A DNA stretch of 64,000 nucleotides, taken from Clostridiaceae bacterium. GTDB taxonomy: Bacteria; Bacillota; Clostridia; Lachnospirales; Lachnospiraceae. Location: positions 177,850-241,849 of the forward strand of contig CAJSZV010000006.1 of NCBI GenBank assembly GCA_910574345.1, given 5' to 3'. This document shows positions 16,041 through 24,383 of this stretch, piece by piece. The position numbers and the translations under genes were made by a program. How positions within the stretch are numbered: the stretch's first letter is position 1; each line of letters begins with the position of its first letter. Under the pieces are notes generated by a model, which worked only from the letters and a program-made list of their open reading frames with translations, was not told the origin of the DNA and did no database searches.

Positions 16041-16166
16041 AACGCAGAAAACTAAATTTTATACTTGACCAACGCATAATAATGCGTTATAGTATAAAAT
16101 ATAGAATAAAATTGAGAATGAAACAAAAACGCAAAAACAAAATCAAACTCATTTTATTTTAACGCA
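16041..16166 (+). promoter_or_regulatory. Early promoter and repressor operators
   Basis: TTGACC 16065-16070, 17-bp spacer, TATAGT 16088-16093. The spacer is almost entirely a palindrome, AACGCAT 16071-16077 / ATGCGTT 16082-16088, so a bound repressor would block polymerase. Further AACGCA half-sites at 16041, 16128 and 16161. The same palindrome type fills the spacers of the promoters at 57774 and 63613. Confidence 0.78.
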
Positions 16167-16207
16167 AAAGTGAACAAAAGTAAAGTAAAAGGAAAGGAGG
16201 CTACACA

Positions 16208-16417
16208 ATGGCAAGGAAACTGTCTCCCTGGTGCAAAAGCGCAAAGATCGCTATGATTCAGCAGGACATAAGCATCATAGATCTTGCAGATAAATTGAAT
16301 CTGACAAGGTCTTATGTTACCTCGATTCTGAATGGCCGGGTAACAAGCCCCATTGCCGTAAAAAAAATCAGTGATTATCTGCATATACCGGATGTAGGAG
16401 CTGAATTACAGGTCTAA
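16208..16417 (+). CDS. Cro-like HTH regulator
   Basis: 69 residues with AAAGGAGG before ATG 16208. HTH region DISIIDLADKLNLTRSYVTSILNGR at about 20-44 (a lambda-repressor-type fold). First gene rightward of the operator region, the usual place of Cro, which would compete with the repressor to favour lytic growth. Confidence 0.75.
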   Translation: MARKLSPWCKSAKIAMIQQDISIIDLADKLNLTRSYVTSILNGRVTSPIAVKKISDYLHIPDVGAELQV

Positions 16418-16443
16418 GTAAATTATACGGCAACGGAGGGTAA

Positions 16444-16962
16444 ATGAACATGGAGAATGGTTGTATGAATTGCATGGGAAATATATACCGTGCCTGTAGG
16501 GAAGAGGCGGCAAAATACAACGATAAGCTAAGAAGCCGGGAAAGCGCAGCGGAACTTCTGGGGATATCCACATCCACACTGTCAAATTACGAGCTGGGGA
16601 TAACTAAGGCGGTTCCGGTTGACATTGTGGTTATGATGGCTGACCTTTACAATTCCCCCCAGCTTAAAAACCTCTACTGCAAAAGAGAATGCCCGATAGG
16701 AAAGCAACTACCGGTCGCCACGGAGATTGACGGTCTGGCAAGCGTGACGGTTCGCCTCCTGAATGACCTGGATGATGAAGAAATCCAGAACATGAAAAAA
16801 CAGCTATTAAGCATAGCGTCAGACGGAAAGATTGATGAAAGCGAGAGGGAAGAGTTTGACGGCATTATGCGGAATCTCGATTCCCTGGCAAAAACAATAT
16901 CAGAGCTCCGGATGTTTGCTGAAAAAATCACGGAAAGGGGCGGTAGGAATGGCACTCGTTGA
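16444..16962 (+). CDS. HTH protein with C-terminal extension
   Basis: 172 residues; GGAGG at 16435-16439. Likely starts at 16450 or 16444. XRE-like HTH (RESAAELLGISTSTLSNYELG) at about 30-50, followed by a Cys pair (YCKRECP) and a C-terminal helical domain (about 95-165) resembling small metal-free dimerisation domains. Possibly an early transcription regulator. Stop overlaps the next gene. Confidence 0.7.
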   Translation: MNMENGCMNCMGNIYRACREEAAKYNDKLRSRESAAELLGISTSTLSNYELGITKAVPVDIVVMMADLYNSPQLKNLYCKRECPIGKQLPVATEIDGLASVTVRLLNDLDDEEIQNMKKQLLSIASDGKIDESEREEFDGIMRNLDSLAKTISELRMFAEKITERGGRNGTR

Positions 16963-17101
16963 TAGATTGCGCGAGATCATGGAAAAAGAATTTGGAATCA
17001 AAACGGACGCCGATCTGCTGAAAGCAATAGAGGAATACCCAGATATTGATTTAGGCATATTCGCCTCTCCCGTCATGGAGGATTTCGGTCATGCGGTGTA
17101 A
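16949..17101 (+). CDS. Small early phage protein
   Basis: 50 residues; start overlaps the end of the HTH gene. ATG 16949 follows GGGCGGTAGGA. Sequence MALVDRLREIMEKEFGIKTD is helical. No function recognised; very small early genes of this kind often modulate host functions. Confidence 0.5.
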   Translation: MALVDRLREIMEKEFGIKTDADLLKAIEEYPDIDLGIFASPVMEDFGHAV

Positions 17102-17689
17102 AGATATCCTGAAGCTGGCGTCATATGTGCGGCAACGTTGAGCCTGGTTCTTACCATGAAAGGGATAGCCCAGGAAGAGAGGGAGGCGGATCACCTGGAT
17201 ATGGTGGCAGACATAGAGGCGGAAACACCGGAGACACCTGCAGAACCGGAACCGACTGAAACACCGGAGCCGGTTATCTACGTCATACAGGAAGAGGAAA
17301 CCGGGGAGCCGGAGCCGGAACCGGCCATGAGCCTGGATGCCGCAGACGAGGAGATTTTGCTGAAACTTGCCATGTCGGAGGCAGGGGGTGAGAGCACGGA
17401 GGGAAAAGCCCTGGTGATGCTGTCCGTAGTCAACCGGGTACGGTCTGATGAATTTCCTGACACGGTATCAGAGGTTGTATTCCAGGATAGGCAATATTCG
17501 CCGGTGCTGGACGGGAGATACTATTCCACGGTTCCGGATGATGATTGTCTGGCGGCGCTGGAGCTTATAAAGGGCGGCTGGGATGAAAGCATGGGAGCCA
17601 TGTATTTTGAAAATGCCGGTGCGGATAGCTGGCACAGCAGAAATCTTGAATTTCTCTTCCGGGAGGGCAATCACAAGTTTTACAAGTAG
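17091..17689 (+). pseudogene. SleB-like cell-wall hydrolase with probable frameshift at its start
   Basis: The long frame (17102-17689) encodes a Pro/Glu-rich linker followed by a hydrolase domain of the SleB/CwlJ (Hydrolase_2) family: EEILLKLAMSEAGGES, VVNRVRSDEFPDTV, SWHSRNL. Its only start-like codons (TTG 17138, ATG 17156) have no ribosome site. An ATG at 17091 with GGAGG eight to nine bases upstream opens MRCKDILKLA in another frame; joining the frames near 17118-17122 by a -1 step would give a normal signal anchor (basic end, then VICAATLSLVLTM). So one base may be missing, or translation starts unusually. Peptidoglycan hydrolase of a lysogeny/early region would be secreted or membrane-anchored. 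Confidence 0.62.
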
Positions 17690-17697
17690 GAGGCACA

Positions 17698-17886
17698 ATG
17701 AAAATCATTTTGAAAAACTGGCTTTTGCTTACGGTTGGACTGATACTGACTGCTGTATGCGTCAGGGTGGCCTACCAGGAAAGGGGCTACATAGCGGTCG
17801 GCGGGGAGTGGCTGGTTATTCCTCTTTTAGTCACCGTAAAAGCGGTTGTGAAGTCAGTGGCGGAGGATATTCTGAATGAATACTGA
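17698..17886 (+). CDS. Small membrane protein
   Basis: 62 residues; AGGAGG at 17688-17693. Two hydrophobic segments (about residues 8-23 and 36-51) suggest two transmembrane helices. Stop overlaps the next start. Next to the cell-wall hydrolase, so an envelope role is plausible; possibly a superinfection-exclusion type protein, but that is a guess. Confidence 0.55.
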   Translation: MKIILKNWLLLTVGLILTAVCVRVAYQERGYIAVGGEWLVIPLLVTVKAVVKSVAEDILNEY

Positions 17887-18082
17887 CTATCAGGGCATCC
17901 GGGAAAAAGCAGAGGCAGACGGATATAAGGTGGATGATGATACATTCCAGGGGCTTATCGAATATGCCAGGAGGAAAGCGAAAACTGCCGGGCGTGATGA
18001 AAGCTATCTGCCGTTTCTACTGCCGGATGTGATTAAGGAGTGGTGTGGCACATCAGGAGGGCTATCAATACATACAGCATAG
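17876..18082 (+). CDS. Small early phage protein
   Basis: 68 residues, starts inside the end of the previous gene. Predicted helical: IREKAEADGYKVDDDTFQGL and YARRKAKTAG. No family recognised. Followed by 43 non-coding bases and recT. Confidence 0.5.
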   Translation: MNTDYQGIREKAEADGYKVDDDTFQGLIEYARRKAKTAGRDESYLPFLLPDVIKEWCGTSGGLSIHTA

Positions 18083-18125
18083 CCATGATGCAGATACAAA
18101 ATATTTTTTAAGGAGGTAAAGAGGC

Positions 18126-19079
18126 GTGGCGCAAATGACAACAGCACAATATCTGGATTCCATTCAGAACGGCCTCATATCGGAGCTGGGAAAGCACAAA
18201 GAGGCTCTACCGGCCGGATTCAACCGAGAGAGGTTTATCCTGAACTGTATTACAGTGATTCAGGATATGTTGAGAGACAGCAAGAAAAAAGACCAGCTCG
18301 CAAAAGTGGATGTGAAAACGATTCCTGTATGTCTGGCAAAAGGGGCGTACCTGGGGCTCGATTTCTTCAATGGAGAATGTTACGCAATCCCCTATGGGGG
18401 AAATATGCAGTTTCAAACGGACTATAAAGGCGAGATTAAGCTGTGCAAAAAGTACAGCAAAAATCCGATTAAAGATATCTTTGCTAAGGTGGTTCGTGAC
18501 GGTGATTTCTTTGTGGAAGAGGTTGAGAGCGGAGAGCAGAAAGTTCATTTCAAACCGCAGCCGTTTTCAAACGCACCCATGAGAGGGGCTTTTGCAATCG
18601 TGGTTTACAGAGACGGATCTATGATGTACGACACCATGAGCGCAGAGGACATAGAAAATGTCAGGAACAATTACTCAAAGGCAAAAGACAGCCCAGCATG
18701 GAAAAACTCTCCCGGAGAAATGTATAAAAAAACCGTACTCCGGCGCCTTTGCAAGTTGATTGATCTGGATTTTGACAATATCGAACAGAGGATTGCTTTT
18801 GAGGACGGAGGGGATGTGACATTTGAGAATATGCAGATATCCGGAACCACACAGGCGGCATTGCCGGATAACGGCGCTCCGATTGATGTAATGGAACAGA
18901 TCAAAAGAGCGCAGGCGCAGAAACAGGGAAAACAGCCGGTTCCCGCACAGCAGCCGCAGAGCCAGTACGAAGAGGAATTTTTGCAGTTTGAACAGCAGCA
19001 GGGATACGGAAACGGCGGGGGCTATGATCCCAATTTTTCCATTCCGAACGAGATCGAAGATGAACTACCGTTTGCGTAG
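18126..19079 (+). CDS. recT: RecT-family single-strand annealing protein
   Basis: 317 residues from GTG 18126 behind AAGGAGG. RecT core residues 1-220: KVDVKTIPVCLAKGAYLGLDF, YGGNMQFQTDYKGEIKL, YDTMSAEDIENVRNNYS. It anneals complementary single strands during phage recombination together with the nuclease at 20189. The C-terminus is a Gln-rich linker ending EIEDELPFA, which copies the acidic tip of SSB (DDDELPFN in this phage). Confidence 0.93.
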   Translation: MAQMTTAQYLDSIQNGLISELGKHKEALPAGFNRERFILNCITVIQDMLRDSKKKDQLAKVDVKTIPVCLAKGAYLGLDFFNGECYAIPYGGNMQFQTDYKGEIKLCKKYSKNPIKDIFAKVVRDGDFFVEEVESGEQKVHFKPQPFSNAPMRGAFAIVVYRDGSMMYDTMSAEDIENVRNNYSKAKDSPAWKNSPGEMYKKTVLRRLCKLIDLDFDNIEQRIAFEDGGDVTFENMQISGTTQAALPDNGAPIDVMEQIKRAQAQKQGKQPVPAQQPQSQYEEEFLQFEQQQGYGNGGGYDPNFSIPNEIEDELPFA

Positions 19080-19096
19080 GATAGGAGGATAACAGG

Positions 19097-20185
19097 ATGA
19101 ATGAGATTAGCGTAGTAGTAAAGCAGGAGCCGGGAAAGGTTTCATGGAACTTTGAAGAGATCAAACAGGTTTTGGAGGACGGGCTGGAAGTATACCGGAC
19201 TACAGCCTATACGGACGCCACAATCAAGACGGCAAAGAGTGATGTTGCCACACTCAGAAAACTCTCGGCGGCTATCAAGGAACGCCAGAAAGAGGTCAAG
19301 GATAAGTGTCTGGAGCCGTATGCGATTATAGAATCCCAGGCAAAGGAGCTTATCGCTCTGATTGAAAAGCCGATCAATGCAATCAATGACCAGGTTCAGG
19401 ATTACGAGAGGCGCCGGAAAGAGGCGGCCAGGAAAGAGATCATGGACTACTGGAATAAAAAGTCAGAGTCTCTTCCGGAGGATATCAGGGAAAAGGCCAG
19501 GATCGTTATCTATGATGAACGGTGGGAAAATGCCACGGCCACTAAGAAAAGTTGGCGGGAGGGTATCGAGAACGGCATCCAGAAGATACTGGATGAAATC
19601 ACCACAATCAAATCTTTTGCCAGCGAATTTGAAGAGGATATGCTGGCAATCTATAAAGCTGACCTCTCTTTGCAGAAAGCCATTGCAAAGATGAACGAAC
19701 TGAAAGCCCAGCGTGAGCGCATCCTGGAAATGGAGCGGAAAAAGCGGGAGGCAGAGCAGAGACGCAAAGAAGAACAGGAACGCATGGCACGGGAACAAAT
19801 GGAACGTGACGGAAAAGAAAAGCTGGCCGGGATGATGCCGTCCGGAACGCCTGCCAAGACACATGCTGCTGGATCGTTGGCTGGCATGATGCAACCGGGT
19901 GTTGCGTCAGCGGGAGCGCCTGGGGCGCACGGACACGGCGGGAATGTACCGGCCCAACAGGAGCCGCCCAGAATGGGGCAGTCGGAGAATGCCGGAAATG
20001 CCGGGGTTGCGGCTGGAAATATCCCACACCGGGAGGAACCGGCAAAAGTGGGACAGCCGGAGGCGCAGACAAGAGCATATCCGGGAGGCAGGTCTGTAAA
20101 ACTTATCATTACTGGCACACAGGAACAGATCACGAAGATTCAGAACTACATCCGTTTTACGGGTGCGACTTATCAGGAGGTATAG
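19097..20185 (+). CDS. DUF1351-type phage recombination-associated protein
   Basis: 362 residues. N-terminal 190 residues match the DUF1351 style: KTAKSDVATLRKLSAAIKER, EKPINAINDQVQDYE, with long helices. A Lys/Arg/Glu-rich coiled coil at about 200-245, then a low-complexity Gly/Ala/Pro/Gln linker (about 250-330) and a short C-terminal beta-alpha piece. Between recT and the RecE-like nuclease, where DUF1351 proteins are usually found; its role is not known. Confidence 0.8.
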   Translation: MNEISVVVKQEPGKVSWNFEEIKQVLEDGLEVYRTTAYTDATIKTAKSDVATLRKLSAAIKERQKEVKDKCLEPYAIIESQAKELIALIEKPINAINDQVQDYERRRKEAARKEIMDYWNKKSESLPEDIREKARIVIYDERWENATATKKSWREGIENGIQKILDEITTIKSFASEFEEDMLAIYKADLSLQKAIAKMNELKAQRERILEMERKKREAEQRRKEEQERMAREQMERDGKEKLAGMMPSGTPAKTHAAGSLAGMMQPGVASAGAPGAHGHGGNVPAQQEPPRMGQSENAGNAGVAAGNIPHREEPAKVGQPEAQTRAYPGGRSVKLIITGTQEQITKIQNYIRFTGATYQEV

Positions 20186-20188
20186 AGT

Positions 20189-20992
20189 ATGCAGTTGACA
20201 GCAGAGAATTATTATTCGGAAGAGGCCAATTTTGAGTATATGTCCGTCTCACAGTTTAAAGATTTTGTGGGAACATACGGACGGAGAGGGTGCGAGTTCA
20301 CCGCCATGGATAAGATCAGGGGAGTGTATGAGGAAGAGGAAACAACCGCACTCCTGGTAGGGAGCTATGTAGATGCCTACTTTGAGGGCACGCTGGATAA
20401 GTTCAAGGCAGAGCACACGGATATCTTCAAGAAAACCGGAGACAAGGGCTTGAAATCGGATTATGTGCAGGCAAATGACATTATCGCCCGCATTGAGCGT
20501 GACGAGTTCTTTATGGCGCACATGTCCGGCCAGAAACAGGTTATCATGGCCGGGGAATTGTTCGGACTTCCCTGGAAAATAAAAATTGATTCCTACCTGG
20601 AGGGAATCGCAATCGTGGATTTAAAGGTTATGGCATCCCTTACTAAGTTGGAATGGGTACGGGATATCGGCTATCTGGATTTTGTAAGGTATTGGGGGTA
20701 CGACATCCAGGGCGCAGTCTACCAGGAGATTGTCTACCAGAATACAGGTAAACGCCTGCCGTTTTACATTGCGGGGGCCAGCAAGGAAAAGGCAACGAAT
20801 ATCAAGGTTATCCACGTTCAGGACAATTATCTCCGGGAGGCTATGAGCGTGGTAGAGCACAATATCGAGAGGGTAAGACAGGTGAAATACGGAGAAGTTC
20901 TTCCGGACCGGTGCGAGTGCTGCGACCACTGTAGAGAGACGGAAGTTCTCACTGGCCCTATCGGAATTGCTGACCTGGTGGCAGATATTTGA
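20189..20992 (+). CDS. RecE-like PD-(D/E)XK exonuclease
   Basis: 267 residues. Opening YMSVSQFKDFV and a core with GELFGLPWKIKIDSYLEGIAIVDLK (D ... DLK, residues about 125-155) is the PD-(D/E)XK nuclease signature of the RecE/exonuclease VIII type. C-terminal Cys cluster (CECCDHC) may bind metal or iron-sulfur. Would resect DNA ends to produce single strands for RecT. Confidence 0.8.
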   Translation: MQLTAENYYSEEANFEYMSVSQFKDFVGTYGRRGCEFTAMDKIRGVYEEEETTALLVGSYVDAYFEGTLDKFKAEHTDIFKKTGDKGLKSDYVQANDIIARIERDEFFMAHMSGQKQVIMAGELFGLPWKIKIDSYLEGIAIVDLKVMASLTKLEWVRDIGYLDFVRYWGYDIQGAVYQEIVYQNTGKRLPFYIAGASKEKATNIKVIHVQDNYLREAMSVVEHNIERVRQVKYGEVLPDRCECCDHCRETEVLTGPIGIADLVADI

Positions 20993-21025
20993 CGGTAAAA
21001 AATCACAGAATGGCGGTGATGAAAA

Positions 21026-21826
21026 ATGGCGTGGATCAGCGTAGACCAAAAGCTGATAGGTGGAAAATTGAGAAGTCTATATAAAGCGATTGGATGTTCG
21101 CAGAATGAGGCCATTGGAATCCTGGTCAGTCTGTGGCTCTGGGGAATAGATAATGCTGAAATGGACGGCCTCATGGTGAGTGCCGACCGGGAGGATATCA
21201 AACAATCTTTCCAGGCCGGACTCTCCAAAGAGGTTGACGGTGATGCGGTTGTTGCCTGCCTGATTGATACCGGGTGGATAGATGAAGTTGACGGCCAGCT
21301 ATATCTCCATGATTGGGGAGACTGGCGGTCATATTACAATCGCTATGTCAAAGATAAAAAGGGAAATTGCGAGAGGCAGGCCAGATTCAAAGCACGACAA
21401 AGAGAAAAGGCAACCGGAGACAAACAAAGTAACGTTACTGATGATGTTACCGGTAACGTTAGCGAAATAAAACCAGAAAGCAAGGAACCAGAGAAAAAGA
21501 GCCGTAAAGAAGAACAGGAGGAAAAGCACGGCAAGGAATTTGAAGAGTTCTGGAGCGTTTATCCAAAGAAAGCCGATAAGGGAGAGGCGTACAAGAAATA
21601 TAGGGCCAGGAGGAATGAGGGGTACTCTGCGGAAGAGATTCTGGCGGCGGCAAAAGCGTACAGGGCGGAGTGCGAAAGAAAGCATACCGACAAGCAGTAC
21701 ATCAAACATGCTAAGACGTTCCTGGGGCCGAATCTTTCCTTTACCGAGTATATACCGAGGAATCCGGAACCGGCACCAGCACCAGCACCGGCGCAGGCAC
21801 CAGCAGGCGGAGTGAGATCAATGTGA
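21026..21826 (+). CDS. DnaD-like replication initiator
   Basis: 266 residues. N-terminal winged-helix part of the DnaD/replisome-organiser type (KLIGGKLRSLYKAIGCSQNEA, LWLWGIDNAE, DTGWID). A charged linker follows (about 125-165), then a C-terminal part FEEFWSVYPKKADKGEAYKK typical of phage replication proteins, and a Pro-Ala tail. The linker-coding DNA carries GTAACGTTAC and GTTACCGGTAAC palindromes, a plausible origin. It should bind the origin and recruit the DnaC-like loader. Confidence 0.82.
   Translation: MAWISVDQKLIGGKLRSLYKAIGCSQNEAIGILVSLWLWGIDNAEMDGLMVSADREDIKQSFQAGLSKEVDGDAVVACLIDTGWIDEVDGQLYLHDWGDWRSYYNRYVKDKKGNCERQARFKARQREKATGDKQSNVTDDVTGNVSEIKPESKEPEKKSRKEEQEEKHGKEFEEFWSVYPKKADKGEAYKKYRARRNEGYSAEEILAAAKAYRAECERKHTDKQYIKHAKTFLGPNLSFTEYIPRNPEPAPAPAPAQAPAGGVRSM
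21429..21463 (+). promoter_or_regulatory. Candidate replication origin iterons
   Basis: Palindromes GTAACGTTAC (21429-21438) and GTTACCGGTAAC (21446-21457), with an overlapping GGTAACGTTAGC. They lie in the codons of the flexible linker of the initiator, where many Firmicute phages keep their origin. The same TAACGTTA motif recurs in the AT-rich gap at 57490-57740. Confidence 0.5.
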
Positions 21827-21845
21827 TTTGTTAAGGAGGTTTTGC

Positions 21846-22724
21846 ATGGAAGAAATTAGAGAAACGGCCGCTAATGCCCTGCATAGCATTGTGGCCAACA
21901 GTGCCGCCACAATGGAGAGCGGAGATTATATAGGTGACGGCGGCCTCCTGTACTGCGGGAAGTGCCATACCAAAAAAGAGCGTGTTGTGACTTTTCCGGC
22001 TGGGCTCATGGGCCCGGAGGAAGTAGAAAGAAAGGTTCCGTGTGTCTGCACATGCAGGCAAGAGGCCATGGCGAAAGAGAAACAACAGGAGGAATATCGG
22101 GAGAAAATGGCCAGGATTCAGAGAATCCGTGACGCATCCATGATGGAATCAAAATACCGTGATGCAAGGTTTTCTTCCTACACCGTGGTAGACCAGAACC
22201 GGAAAGTCTTTCAGATCGCCAGGAAGTATGCCGCAAATTTCCAGCAGATGTTGAAAGACAATCAGGGGCTTATCTTCTGGGGGCCGGTCGGAACGGGAAA
22301 GAGCTTTACGGCGGCCTGTATTGCAAATGAACTTCTGGCAGAGCAGATTCCGGTTATCATGACCTCTTTTGTAAAGATACTGCAGAACTTGCAGGCGCAT
22401 CCGGACGAAGCGGCCTACATATCAATGCTGAACAATGCAAGTCTCCTGGTGCTGGACGATTTAGGCACAGAGCGTAACACAGACTATGCGCTTGAAAAGG
22501 TATACAACGTGATAGACAGCAGATCAAGAGAGGCAAAGCCTATGGTTCTGACAACGAACCTGACGCTCTCTGAAATGCTTGAAGTCGAGGATATCCGGTA
22601 TAAGCGCATCTATGATCGTATTTTTGAAACCTGTCTGCCGGTTGAGGTATCGGGAGAATCATTCCGCAAGATATCCGCAGAGCGCCGGTTTGACAAAATG
22701 GCTAAATTCATGCAGGAGGGATAA
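21846..22724 (+). CDS. dnaC: DnaC-like helicase loader (AAA+ ATPase)
   Basis: 292 residues; AAGGAGG before ATG 21846. N-terminal zinc-binding stretch (YCGKCHTKKE, VPCVCTC). ATPase core: Walker A GPVGTGKS near residue 146-153, Walker B LLVLDDLG near 199-206, sensor LTTNLTLSEM and arginine YKRIYDRIFE. Loads the host replicative helicase at the phage origin together with the DnaD-like protein encoded just upstream. Confidence 0.92.
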   Translation: MEEIRETAANALHSIVANSAATMESGDYIGDGGLLYCGKCHTKKERVVTFPAGLMGPEEVERKVPCVCTCRQEAMAKEKQQEEYREKMARIQRIRDASMMESKYRDARFSSYTVVDQNRKVFQIARKYAANFQQMLKDNQGLIFWGPVGTGKSFTAACIANELLAEQIPVIMTSFVKILQNLQAHPDEAAYISMLNNASLLVLDDLGTERNTDYALEKVYNVIDSRSREAKPMVLTTNLTLSEMLEVEDIRYKRIYDRIFETCLPVEVSGESFRKISAERRFDKMAKFMQEG

Positions 22725-22726
22725 TT

Positions 22727-23125
22727 TTGGGAGAGAAGATAAGAGAGCATTTGAAAAAATTCAGAGAGGCGGCGGGGCTGACACAGAAACAGCTCGGAGC
22801 CATGGCTGGGAAAGGGGAAAGCGCAATCCAGGCTTACGAGAGCGGAAAGTCAGATATTCCGTTAAGCGCCCTGATCTCCATTATGGGGGCATTGAAGATT
22901 TCCTTTGCCGATCTGGAAAGAGGCAGTAAGACGGAGCCACCGGCAGAGAAACCGGTGGAAATCCTGATTTACAACCAGGAGGACAGACTGAACACGGCGG
23001 CTATCCTGGTAAAGAACGGATACACGGTAGAGCAGGGAAAGCGGAATAAAACGCCTACAGGAAAAGCCCTGGACTACTTTTTACGGATACGAAAGTATGA
23101 CGAGGCCGCCGATACCGGCAGATAG
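22727..23125 (+). CDS. XRE-family regulator with C-terminal domain
   Basis: 132 residues from TTG 22727 after GGAGGG. HTH at about 12-45 (LTQKQLGAMAGKGESAIQAYESG), then a linker and a short C-terminal domain with YNQEDRLNTAAILVKNGYTV. Directly follows dnaC; may time early expression. Target site unknown. Confidence 0.75.
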   Translation: MGEKIREHLKKFREAAGLTQKQLGAMAGKGESAIQAYESGKSDIPLSALISIMGALKISFADLERGSKTEPPAEKPVEILIYNQEDRLNTAAILVKNGYTVEQGKRNKTPTGKALDYFLRIRKYDEAADTGR

Positions 23126-23133
23126 GAGGGTAC

Positions 23134-23277
23134 ATGAGCAAATCAAGATATTCAAAAACAAAGGCCGCAGGGGAGGCGGTAGGAATGAACAGATACGGGA
23201 AACAGTTCAACCAGAAACCGAACATTGTACCGGCGAAAAACCGGCAGTTTCGGAGAGCAGAAAGCAGAGGGAGGTAG
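23134..23277 (+). CDS. Very small basic phage protein
   Basis: 47 residues, GGAGGG before ATG 23134, very basic and Gln/Asn-rich. No family recognised. Its composition would suit a nucleic-acid-binding peptide, but this is inference. Confidence 0.45.
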   Translation: MSKSRYSKTKAAGEAVGMNRYGKQFNQKPNIVPAKNRQFRRAESRGR

Positions 23278-23280
23278 GAA

Positions 23281-23460
23281 GTGGAGACGTATTTCAAATT
23301 AAAGATAATCTTCGAGTACGTTGTGCCGCTTGCGCTCCTGGCCGTCTGCTCTCTGCCGTGGGTATACCTTTTTGGGAGCGCAGCTATCAATGACTGGAAA
23401 AAGAAAAGGAGGGAAAAGAGAAAACATGGCGAAGTACGAAAAGAAGATGATGCAGTTTGA
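23281..23460 (+). CDS. Small membrane protein
   Basis: 59 residues from GTG 23281 with GGGAGG upstream. One hydrophobic segment (VVPLALLAVCSLPWVYLFG) at about 13-32, followed by a basic tail DWKKKRREKRKH, the pattern of a single-pass membrane protein with a cytoplasmic tail. The end overlaps the next gene by 35 bases in another frame. Confidence 0.5.
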   Translation: METYFKLKIIFEYVVPLALLAVCSLPWVYLFGSAAINDWKKKRREKRKHGEVRKEDDAV

Positions 23461-23935
23461 GGCGTTCCGGTACAATGGCAGCCTGTCAAGACCGGCAGTG
23501 GATAAGGACTTTGACGAAAGCAAACACGCCCCGGAGTGGGCGGCGTTGGCAGTAATCAAAGGAGTCCTCTTTTTTGAGGGAGAGGGAGAGAAAAAGGAGC
23601 TCTATACCAGGCACCCGGACGGAGAAGTGGTACATATCCCGGTCGGTTATTACATTATCCGGTGGAGCGATACGGAGCTGTACCCCTGCGAGCCGAATCT
23701 GTTTAAGGCGTCCTATATTCCGGTGGCGGAGGGGAACGAAGAAAAGCGCTGCCTGAATATCCAGGGAGGACAAAGAGCCTGGGATAAAAAAAGAGGGGAG
23801 CTTGAAGAGGCGGTGAAGCCTCTCCATGAATGGTTATGCAAGTACGGTGATCCCTATGTGACGGTGGCGGTGACACAGGATAGGGCAACGGTACACCAGG
23901 AGTACATGACAACGCCGCTCCCGGTTCCGGACTGA
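23426..23935 (+). CDS. Phage protein with PGDYG-like core
   Basis: 169 residues; ATG 23426 after AAAGGAGGGAAAAGAG. It starts MAKYEKKMMQFEAFRYNG and contains PVGYYIIRWSDTELYPCEPNLFKASY, which resembles the short domain found in many phage proteins of unknown role (motif V-GDYII ... G-YPC-PDIF). C-terminal half differs. Function unknown. Confidence 0.6.
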   Translation: MAKYEKKMMQFEAFRYNGSLSRPAVDKDFDESKHAPEWAALAVIKGVLFFEGEGEKKELYTRHPDGEVVHIPVGYYIIRWSDTELYPCEPNLFKASYIPVAEGNEEKRCLNIQGGQRAWDKKRGELEEAVKPLHEWLCKYGDPYVTVAVTQDRATVHQEYMTTPLPVPD

Positions 23936-23951
23936 TTAAGGGAGGCAGGGC

Positions 23952-24383
23952 ATGAAAGCATTAACAATATGGCAACCCTGGGCGAGCATGGCAGCCGTTG
24001 GAATCAAGCATAACGAGACCAGGGGATATCCTACAAATTACAGAGGCGCTATCGCTATCCATGCGGGAAAGAAGTCTGTAAATGAAATATGGTCCGCATA
24101 CCTTGACGAAAGAGCCCGTGAGGTAATATGCCGGAGGCTGAATCTTTCAGGCCATACCGGGCTTGAAATCTTTCCTCTGGGGTGCGTACTTGCGACAGCG
24201 AACCTGGTAGAGTGCATAAAGATCACGCCGGAGTTTGTCGCTACCCTGTCTCCGGATGAACTGGCACTCGGAGATTATACCCTCGGACGGTACGCCTGGA
24301 AGTTGGCAGACGTAAAGCAGTTTCAGGCCCCTATCCCAGCAAGAGGGCAGCAAGGGCTCTGGGAATGGGAGGGGATGCGGTAA
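23952..24383 (+). CDS. ASCH-domain protein
   Basis: 143 residues, GGAGGC before ATG 23952. ASCH/PUA-like opening MKALTIWQPWASMAAVGIKHNETRG, with GCVLATANLVECI and YTLGRYAWKL. ASCH folds bind RNA or modified nucleotides; in phages the partner is unknown. Intact, unlike the broken homologous type at 10029. Stop overlaps the rusA start. Confidence 0.78.
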   Translation: MKALTIWQPWASMAAVGIKHNETRGYPTNYRGAIAIHAGKKSVNEIWSAYLDERAREVICRRLNLSGHTGLEIFPLGCVLATANLVECIKITPEFVATLSPDELALGDYTLGRYAWKLADVKQFQAPIPARGQQGLWEWEGMR

